NCBI GenBank assembly: GCA_015847255.1
Contig: JADLZK010013163.1
Location: forward strand, 124,001-188,000
Reading direction: 5' to 3'
Origin: Hyparrhenia diplandra
Taxonomy: Eukaryota; Streptophyta; Magnoliopsida; Poales; Poaceae
DNA length: 64,000 bases
The position numbers and the translations under genes were made by a program. The notes under the pieces were generated by a model, which was not told where the DNA came from, ran no database searches, and saw only the letters and a program-made list of their open reading frames with translations. How positions within the stretch are numbered: position 1 is the stretch's first letter; every line of letters starts with the position of its first letter. Of the stretch, positions 56,313 through 64,000 are shown in pieces.

Positions 56313-57576
56313 GCGTGGCTGCCCTCAGCAGACCAGCCGGCGTGGCCTCCACGATCCGGCCGTGTCCCTCAGCCCAGGCAGTCGTCGGCTTTGGCGAGAG
56401 GCTGTCATCGTTTGGCGTTCGTCTACATGTACAGCGGCGGCGGGCGATGGAATATATCGATGCCTGCTCGATCTAGCCCTTCCGGCGATGGACTTTGCGC
56501 GGCAAAAGAAGGGGCCAAGGAACGAAGCCTCGACAAATCAGGGCGCCAAGAGGGGGAAACCGAAACCGCGCCCGGAGGGAAAGATACGCGAAGGCGGAAT
56601 TGCGCCCTAAAGTTACGCGGGTGGAGTCGATTTTTCAGAAGCGTCTAAATTTCAGGAGTTAAGATTAGGAGCTATTGGAGAGAGTTTACCCTCTTTTTTC
56701 TAAAAAAACAAATATTAGAAGCATGTTTAGGGAAAGTCTTTTTCTAAAGAAACAAATATTAGAAGCATGTTTAGGGAACTGTTGTAGATCTCTTACAACA
56801 AACGACTTCTGGCGCACAGCCCCATCGTCGGATTTACAGTTAGCACGCTCCTCTTTATCACGTATACTAGAATAAAGGGTGGAGTTTCAAAGCTCCGTAT
56901 AGAACTGAGAAGGATTTAAGCTTATATACGAAAAGCACAGAGTGTAAAACAATCTACATAGAGTACATAATATTTGTGCGTACCTGGGCCAAAATTAGAC
57001 AAATGGTATGATGCTTTCCTAGGGATATATGTGTTTTGTAGCTCTTGCTTTTCCTCGTAGGAGCATAAGACTGGCATGTGTAGTAGTGTTTACCCGAGGG
57101 CTTTATGCATTTCTTGCAGGGAGAGCACGCAACAAAGGTTAATAATTAAAGAGATGATTTTACCAAAAAGCCCCTGCTCAACTTTTCAATTGCTGCCAAG
57201 CTGAGAGGGTACTGGCCACAGCATCCTAGCGTGTATCATGCTTTCATTTGATAGGTAGATGCATTTCTTGCACTAGAGCAAGTGAGATGATGGCTAAATG
57301 CTGACACAACGGAGAGAAGAGATGAGAGAGGAGAAGCGAGCTGTAAGGTTACATCCGGTTTAGGTATAACAATTAAAAAAACTATGTGGAAGAGACATGT
57401 GGGTCATGTATTGATAATATTAATTGAAGAGCTAACTGCCATGAGAATGCTGCAAACAATCCTACAGCTAGCAAGTTGGCTATATTATTGGCGCTGCAGA
57501 GTAGCATAGAGAAATTTTCTTTCCCACGTCACTACCGGGAGATACCCTATGATTGGCCGTTGACTTACGTTAGAGC
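56313..57576. other. Spacer, no gene recognised
   Basis: 56320-56640 is GC-rich with short frames lacking any domain. 56695-56779 holds a 45-bp tandem duplication built on AAACAAATATTAGAAGCATG. The rest is AT-rich. Confidence 0.35.
56695..56779. repeat. 45-bp tandem duplication
   Basis: AACAAATATTAGAAGCATGT then TTAGGGA occurs twice, about 45 bp apart. Confidence 0.85.
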
Positions 57577-57587
57577 TAGCCAAAACT

Positions 57588-57605
57588 TTTTTTTTTACAA
57601 CACGT
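57588..57605 (-). mobile_element. 18-nt poly-T insertion flanked by 11-bp repeats
   Basis: TAGCCAAAACT occurs at 57577-57587 and 57606-57616. Between them is TTTTTTTTTACAACACGT, as left by an extremely truncated retroposition on the minus strand. Chance duplication cannot be ruled out. Confidence 0.45.
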
Positions 57606-57616
57606 TAGCCAAAACT

Positions 57617-58786
57617 AGTCCATCAACCCATGTTGTCGCACGGGCTACACAATCTTAATCAGGAGATAATGTTAATTAGGATATATATAGATGCATTAGA
57701 TATTTTTTGTACCCTTGACTTTTATACCTTATATTAAATGGTATGTTTGCTCTTTGTTCATCATTTGTACAACAATGGGCAGAATATTTACTCTATGGTC
57801 TCTATCCAGTAGTAATGAACTTATCAATGACCGACTTATATGTTCTTCATGCATATCCATATTATTTTCCTTTACATGCCACCTTGGGGTATATCTTGGA
57901 CCACACTTAGTTGAAAATTAATTCTAAACTATGGTGCCTATTGTGGGCAATATGTTCATGAATCCTAGAATTGAGTTATAACTCTTGTGCTTGTTGTAAA
58001 CTTTGCTTCCTTCTTTTGCACCATTTCTCAGTTGGGCCGCAACATGCCTCATATTATTATTTAATAAACATGGGTTTTTATGGAGGGACCAACAATTTAT
58101 TTATTCATAAAGATGGATATTTTTCTCTACTTTTATTTGCATTGTGTATGGCCAACACTGTATCTTTGAGAACATATGAATAAACATATATGGAACATTA
58201 ACATAGAGTCTATGCAAATACTTTAACATATACACCAACAAATATGTTTTTATATATGCATGTTCTAATGTAACAGAGACCAGAATACATTATATAATGA
58301 TAAAAGAGGATACATTTTATATATTTCTGCTAACAAAAGTCACAACAAAATCACTATGTCTAATGTTTATTACTATTTTGACAATTTAAAGATCAACACG
58401 CAATGGCAGATTTAGAGATTGACTAAGTTTTGTTGTAGAAATTGCATCCAACTATACAAGTTCAAAGAATTAGCTTTAGATTTTAGAAGAGAGCAACCGA
58501 GTGTGTAAGTTATCTTTGCTTGAGAAAGTTATTCTACTACTTTGTTATAATATGAACACTTGGTTAGCTACCATATTTCCTAACCTACCGTTTTATTATT
58601 GAAGAAATATAGTGCTAATTAACAATGATGTTGATCTGTTTTGTGTATCATGCATGCTCATATGGTGAATATTTGCCTTAGACCATTAGCTGCATATAAT
58701 GCATGAGTGCATATGTAACTAAGTGTTATTAGTGATGAATTTGTCTTAAATAGATGTAACTGATCTTGCCAGACACTTTATGCTCA
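57617..58786. other. AT-rich spacer, no gene recognised
   Basis: No open frame of note and no element boundaries recognised. TTGTCGCACGGGCTACACAA at about 57632 resembles a Helitron 3' hairpin but lacks the CTAG end. Confidence 0.3.
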
Positions 58787-58802
58787 GAGCACAGACATAA
58801 TC

Positions 58803-58947
58803 TTTTTTAGATGACGCCGAGGCACATATTTCACTAAGCAGGAAAGAAATTTTTTTGAGTTTACAACACCAAAGGAATACGGTAGCCAAGGTTACGAAAT
58901 CCCCGGCACCACGAAGCTAAAAAGAAAGATCACAAAGCAAACACATT
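58803..58947 (-). mobile_element. 145-bp LINE stub with 16-bp target duplication
   Basis: GAGCACAGACATAATC occurs at 58787-58802 and 58948-58963. The insert starts with TTTTTTAGATGACGCCG on the plus strand, a LINE-like 3' end in minus orientation. Noncoding. Confidence 0.8.
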
Positions 58948-58963
58948 GAGCACAGACATAATC

Positions 58964-60836
58964 ACATTATATAGCTACATGTTGTGTTAATATTAGTACC
59001 TGGATGATCGTGAGTTGGAGAGGCCGAATTTTTCATTGATCTTCTAAGGCCAGTGGTGAGCTTCATACGCAGCATCGTATATCTTTTACACATGTAACCC
59101 CTTTTTTCTGCTTGTTGAAATGCACAACCGGCATGGCAACATCCAAGCGCGCCCCTCCTGCATTTCATCTGTCCAAAATCCTTATCTGTATTACATTTAT
59201 ATGTGCAAAAAGGACGCTTGTTTTCCATCTATCATGGGCACCTCACACCAGTGTCAAAACATGCACGCTAAATCCGGCATTCATGCATGCTGGGTGCTGC
59301 TCATGCTGATGTACTAAACATGCATGCTCAAGCTTAAATAGGAGATCAGACAACCAATTGAAGAACAACTACTAGTTACTTCACACAAAAAAATCCCACA
59401 CAACCTGGGGCTGCAAAGAATTGGACCGATGGAATGGTCAATCTACTCTTTTTCTGGTCCCCATAGCAGGACAATGGAATGGTTAATCTACTCTTTTTCC
59501 TGGTTGAAGCACAGTGATTATCAGTAGGGGCTTCTTGACCAATGTATCAGTGTTTTTCTTCTCGATTAGATCTATTATTAGGCCAGGTTTGCGTGGTGAG
59601 TTTTTAACTTCATTAATTAAATAGCATTATGTTTTATAATGGCAAAAGTGGGTAATTAAGATATAAGTTTAGGGGTTATTTTTGGGTATTTCCGTAATGG
59701 CATGGTGGGTAATTTTTAAAAGGACATAATATAGATCCAACGGATATTATTAGTAGTGGTGATTAGAAACCATCAAATGGATGGTTGGATCTTTCTAATT
59801 TTTGTGAGAATTTTTAAGGATTTATCTTTTTTTCTATAAGATCTGCTGAGAATTAATGTGGCGTCTCCATTGGAGCCTCCATTTAGTAATAGTAAGACGT
59901 TTGGATGCCCGGCAAATATATATGTCATTGTCTGTCTATGTCCTATGACACACAAAAAACTGCCCACGCGTGCGGGCCCAATTGAGTTCGATTTTTCACC
60001 AGCTTCAACTTATACAAGACGAACCGGCCGTCATGGTTGGATCTATTGGCTGGACGAGAGCAAGGTGACCGGATCATTTTCGTCATCTCCCGGCCAGCTT
60101 TGTGGTCTTCGTTTTTTTTTTTCCAACTCGATGTATCGTCGCTTTCGCATCCGGTGGCGTTCGATTGGGGTGAAATGAATAAGGGGAAGGGCTATTAATG
60201 GGTGGCTGCAGCTAATGGCAGAGCTACGCGAGCTACACAACTGTATTGTACTGACAAGTTGAATCAATTATTTAAGATGGATTGAATTTTAGTTTTAGGC
60301 TTATCTTTCTCTTACAGATAATTTTTACGGCAAAGTCCAACTTTGGCCCTCCAACTCTTGTCAAAGTCTGGATTTCAACCTCCAACTCCAAAACTGGAAA
60401 TTGGCCCTCCTACTCTTGAAAAAAGTTCAGTTTTCAACCTTGGACGGCTTTCTAGATGATTTTAGGTGATTTTGGCGTATGAACAATTACTTTTAATATT
60501 TTTCAAACTTTTTTTCAAAAATCCAACATAAGAAGCAAGGAAGAGGTACCAAGAGAGCTCTAAAATTTTTGATATTTTGTAGGTCTCTAGAATGAATAAC
60601 AAACTTCAAATTTTGTACCACCGGAGGCCAGACGACGGTGGTGACAGCCAAGTGGTGCACCTTGTGCAACCACAAATTTTGTACATTTGGCATAACCAGC
60701 TGCAAATTCCTGCTCCACCACTACACCACCATCGCATGTTGTGGCCCCTCCCCAAACCCCCTTATAAGGTTGCCGATGAACACCCATTGTCATTGCCGCT
60801 TGCCAAAGTCGCCTGTGTTTGAGTATATTTCTTTAA
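58964..60836. other. Spacer, no gene recognised
   Basis: Contains a small duplication (GGAATGGTCAATCTACTC at about 59431 and GGAATGGTTAATCTACTC at about 59475). Short frames at 59858-60178 and 60590-60890 have no domain. 60330-60440 has repeated CCTCCAACTC and TTTCAACCT words. Confidence 0.3.
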
Positions 60837-61444
60837 CTAGAAGGATTCCCAGCGTTGCACCGGGTATCAAGAGTAAATACAGATGGATTTGAATATATAT
60901 TAATTTTACAAAAACTATACAAAATAAGAATCATAGAACGACACGATCTAACTATATAGCAAGTAGCAAATGACGGAGGACATGCCTTGCAGAATTTGGT
61001 GACACAGTATTCATATCAGAAAAAAATACAAAAGGGTGTACATCTAACTTAATTTTCCATTGTTTATCTTGATTTTGCATGTTTGTATGTCCGCTTCCCA
61101 ATAGTAAGACCTCGAAAACTCTACATTTACATATCTAAATACAAATGGAAAAAAAAAAAAATGAAAGAAAGCGATTGAACCATGCCTCTTGTCGCCCACG
61201 GCAGCATGCGGCTTCTCCCTCATTCATCTCGTGACTGAATCCCCTTCTTTTCCCTTTGTGAAGTAGGTGAGCGGACTGGAGGAGGAACCGCTCAACTCGC
61301 TGCCACCATCTTCACTGTAGACTCGCACCATTGCACCTCCAAAGATGGCTCTGGCCGCCGTTTTAAAATGGGACTGCAACTTGTGAGTTGGGTAGTGGAA
61401 TAGGTAGGAGACCAATGGACAAAAATGATCGTTCATTTCACATA

Positions 61445-61704
61445 CTCCCTCCGGGATGGTATTAGAAGTCGTTTAGGACAGCGACACGGTTTCCAAAAAA
61501 CACAACTTTGACCTCTTATTATTATAGAAATATTTATAGAGATGTGATATATGTATACTTTTATTAAAGTATTTTTTAAGACAAATCTACTCATATAATT
61601 TTTACATTTACAAACTCAACAACTTAAAAGTTATTGATGATTTATATTCCCGATTTTGACCCAAATCTTGTCCAAAACGACTTCTAATACCAAACCGGAG
61701 GGAG
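61445..61704. mobile_element. Stowaway MITE, 260 bp
   Basis: Terminal inverted repeats of about 38 bp: CTCCCTCCGGGATGGTATTA at the left and TAATACCAAACCGGAGGGAG at the right, flanked by TA on both sides (61443-61444, 61705-61706). The interior is AT-rich with no gene. Confidence 0.9.
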
Positions 61705-61799
61705 TACCGGTTGTGAAATCGAAAGCGAATAAATACATGAGCAGTGAATGCGGATCGGAGGGAGACGCTCCAGCTATAACTATGTGAGTTCTTTTTTTT

Positions 61800-62440
61800 C
61801 TTTGGGTCTTTTCATGTTGCGTTTTTCTACCTACCGGCCGAACGCGGTTACCGCCGGTCTCGGTTTCGGTTTACCGGTCCGATTACCGGTAAACCGGCCG
61901 ATTCGGGACGGTTTGGAATTTGAATTCGTTTGAATTCAAACGTCGCCGACCATCGGTAAGAATTCGATAAACCGGGCGGTTTGGAATTTATACCGCCGGT
62001 TTGAGCGGTTTACGAGCGGTTTGAGCAGTTTGAGCGGTTTTTCAAAATTCAAAATGTAATTTTTTTTATAAAATGCTAAAAAATTCCTAAAAATACTTCA
62101 TGATTTGTAGAATCCAATGATGTCAAAATTACTTAAATTTGAGTGTGTTTAGTATGTTTTTCGACCTTCATGATTTAATGGGCGGCTGTGTATTTTTCTT
62201 TTTCTTTTTTTCAAACTTAGATTTGAAATTTTTTATACCAAACCAACTCCAATTTGACAAATTTTTATACCATTGGCTTCTATAAATCATGAACTATTTT
62301 ATAGAATATTTTCAACATTTTTTTTTCAAATTTTACATTTTGAATTTGACTTCTTTTTACCGGCCGTGCGGTAACCGGACGGGCGGTAAAAAACGGTTAC
62401 CGCGATTTACGCGGTAAACCGAACGGTACAAAAATGCAGT
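61800..62440. repeat. Element-like region dense in ACCGGTAAACCG words
   Basis: Two GC-rich flanks (61830-62040 and 62355-62430) are packed with GGTTTACCGG, ACCGGTAAACC, GCGGTTACCGC and GAGCGGTTTGAGC words in both orientations around an AT-rich centre. This resembles the subterminal regions of hAT-type non-autonomous elements. Exact termini and target duplication were not resolved. Confidence 0.45.
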
Positions 62441-63350
62441 TTTCATGCATGGAGGAGCGTCCGGAGGTGGAGGTGTCGATGGGAGGCTTGGTGCATGAGA
62501 AATAATTACGTGATTAAACTAATGATGTGTTTCATTTTTAGATGCATCTGCATGTGGTCCTCTTCGATACGCAGGAGGTGGCTGCCGCAATAGCGGAGGA
62601 GGGAACATGTGTGGCTGTAAGGAGGCCAGTGGTTTTATCTGTTGCATTAAACGCGAAGATGGAAGACGGCATGAAACGCCAGGAGACGGCGAGGCAATTC
62701 GTTCGACAAGTGGGATTTGTTGTCTCAACGAGGGTTTCATGGGGTGTTATGCACATTAATTAGAAATAGAATTTTTGCATGACACTAGGAGGAGAGAGAG
62801 GGAGATCGTGTCATGGCCATGAAACGAGCTAGCGCAGTTACCAAGTCCTTGGTAATCGGATGACACCTGCATTGAGGGGGGGTTTCGTTTCATCCACAGA
62901 TCCCATGCTCCAACCTGATCCTGTTCTTTTGACTTCACCCGCCGTGCATGTGGTGCATATGATCCCACAATTTTGTAGCAATTAAATGTTCCACTTAGCT
63001 TTGGAATTAGTGAAATGAAACGTTGCACTGTGAAGGTCACAATTTCATCACACTCTAGCTGATGTGGTCTTTTTGGAATCCGTGTAGTGAAACTAGCCAT
63101 TGAGACTAACCTAACTGAAAATCGCTGATGTGGCGCAAAGAGGAGGACATGATGGGGTTCTTTGAAGTGGCATAGGCTGATGTTCGAGAGAACTCCCTAG
63201 TCGGGGTTCTCTATATAGGTGTAGTAGATATCAATTGCAGTGTCAAGATTAGGTACTTGGTATAAATGTTATATTCAGGTTAATTCCTAAAAAATTGCAT
63301 GTTTGCAAGACATTTGTATTTGACAATTTGGCATGACAAATCTTTGCAAC

Positions 63351-63974
63351 TCACATGGACGATATGTAATTGACTAGACTGTCCATGGACGAACTAGAAG
63401 CAGCAGATGCCTGCTTCTGCAGACGCTGAGCCCTCCCCTTCATCTGAGTTGCATCTTCACCAACCATCAGTTTGGTCACCGCCTCGGCGACCCTCCCCCT
63501 CTCAATCACTTCCCCAACTTCTATTCCAGCACCCCACTCATGGGTCACATACCCAAAGGAACGGCACGCCGCTGCCAGCCAGCCCCCACGCCATCTCCTC
63601 GAACACGCCGCGGTCGACGCAGGCCACGCTGCCCAGGCTTACGTACAGCACGGAGCGCGGCAGGTGCGCGTCTAGCCAAGCCAGGCAGCCGCGGTCCGGC
63701 GCGTGCAGGCTCTGCTCCGCCGGTGCGCCGGACAGCAGGTGCAGAGGCCCGACCGCGAACGCCGGAAGGGACAGCTCGCGCTGGATCTTGGCCAGCTCCG
63801 ACGCCTCGATGCCCTCAAACGTGTTGATGACGACGCCGGACGCCGAGTCCCGGATGGCGTCGGCGACGTGGCTGATGAAGCTGCACAGCGCGTCCGTGTC
63901 GCTGCCGTCGATACGGATCAGGTCTCGCACTCGGAGCGGCTCGAGGTCCGGCACCAGCTCGTCCAGCCTATCCT
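63351..63974 (-). pseudogene. UDP-glycosyltransferase D, exon 2, PSPG box deleted
   Basis: Exon 2 of a UGT almost identical to C. It starts after a CTGCAG acceptor at 63974, has VPDLEPLRVRDLIRIDGSD, GVVINTFEGIEASELAKI and PRSVLYVSLGSVACVD, and reaches VPFLWV. There it joins directly to VTHEWGAGIEVGEVIERG, losing about 85 codons that in C contain the whole UDP-sugar binding box, and the frame is broken at the join. The end is NYISSM. Without the box it cannot bind the sugar donor. The intron begins at 63975 and runs out of the window; exon 1 is not visible. The 3' flank (63240-63350) also matches that of C, so the duplication exceeded the gene. Confidence 0.88.
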
Positions 63975-64000
63975 CTGCAGCTAGCTAATCAGTCAGTGAC

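Larger units (their letters stand above)
60837..63228 (-). mobile_element. Helitron, 2.39 kb, minus strand, with nested elements
   Basis: On the minus strand the 5' end is TCTACTACACCTATATAG (starting at 63228, preceded by A) and the 3' end is ACCCGGTGCAACGCTGGGAA then TCCTTCTAG, ending at 60837 and followed by T. Both ends match the family of the Helitron at 31933-33471. A Stowaway MITE (61445-61704) and a GGTTTACCGG-rich element (61800-62440) are nested inside. No Rep/helicase or convincing gene remains. It lies immediately downstream of UGT D. Confidence 0.6.

Noticed and set aside
57632..57660. A further Helitron 3' end (TTGTCGCACGGGCTACAC)
   Set aside because: The hairpin-like word is not followed by CTAG and no matching 5' end was found.

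Overview
The window looks like nuclear DNA of a grass, most likely rice or a close relative (an inference). The signs are short GC-rich coding exons next to AT-rich noncoding DNA, plant GT-AG style introns, a DUF4220/DUF594 membrane-protein gene of the type expanded in grasses, and a dense mix of CACTA, Helitron, Stowaway/Tourist MITE, LINE, copia and gypsy-type elements. No bacterial gene organisation, rRNA or tRNA gene was recognised. No protein-coding gene here is clearly intact: every host gene I can recognise carries frameshifts, deletions or insertions.

Layout. 1-8755: right-hand part of a decayed CACTA (En/Spm) element, with a Ptta-type transposon gene split by a Helitron (2853-4908), a 215-bp tandem array and an 84-bp tandem array. 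8756-12725: gene-poor DNA with a MITE and another CACTA terminus at 11405. 12726-19445: first UGT locus. A UDP-glycosyltransferase pseudogene (A, minus strand) is followed by two further copies of its promoter, one still attached to the first 117 bp of a UGT coding region, and hit by a Stowaway-like MITE and a 1.4-kb retroposed insert. 21362-22772: a second, intronless UGT (B) with a single frameshift. 24439-26900: 5' part of a CACTA element with tnp2 transposase. 27143-31658: UGT C, directly downstream of a DUF4220/DUF594 gene that was opened by a 1.09-kb LINE-type insertion. 31933-33471: Helitron. 34100-37360: gypsy remnant with a solo LTR inside. 38014-43562: probable Helitron carrying exons of a type 2 tryptophan synthase beta gene, itself interrupted by a non-autonomous LTR element (39939-42910). 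44.3-52.6 kb: exon-like plant sequence interrupted by a near-complete Ty1/copia element (47466-52627). 53.7-56.3 kb: hAT-type gene remnant and a candidate solo LTR. 60837-63228: Helitron on the minus strand with nested MITE. 63351-64000: UGT D, a duplicate of C lacking the UDP-sugar binding box.

How the parts relate. The biological theme is a family 1 UGT cluster (A, B, C, D plus an exon fragment, all on the minus strand) that grew by local and segmental duplication and then decayed by single-base indels, deletions and transposon insertion. A, C and probably D share one intron whose only in-frame 5' splice site is GC rather than GT; B has no intron but keeps a perfect GTAAGT at the matching position. 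The tryptophan synthase fragment beside UGTs recalls benzoxazinoid clusters, but it is the wrong subunit, is broken and sits in a Helitron, so I do not propose a pathway. Many lesions are 1-nt indels in short homopolymers, so assembly error should be excluded before calling everything a pseudogene. I found no convincing undescribed molecular system; the most interesting material is the nested transposon structures, the gene capture and the UGT intron history.
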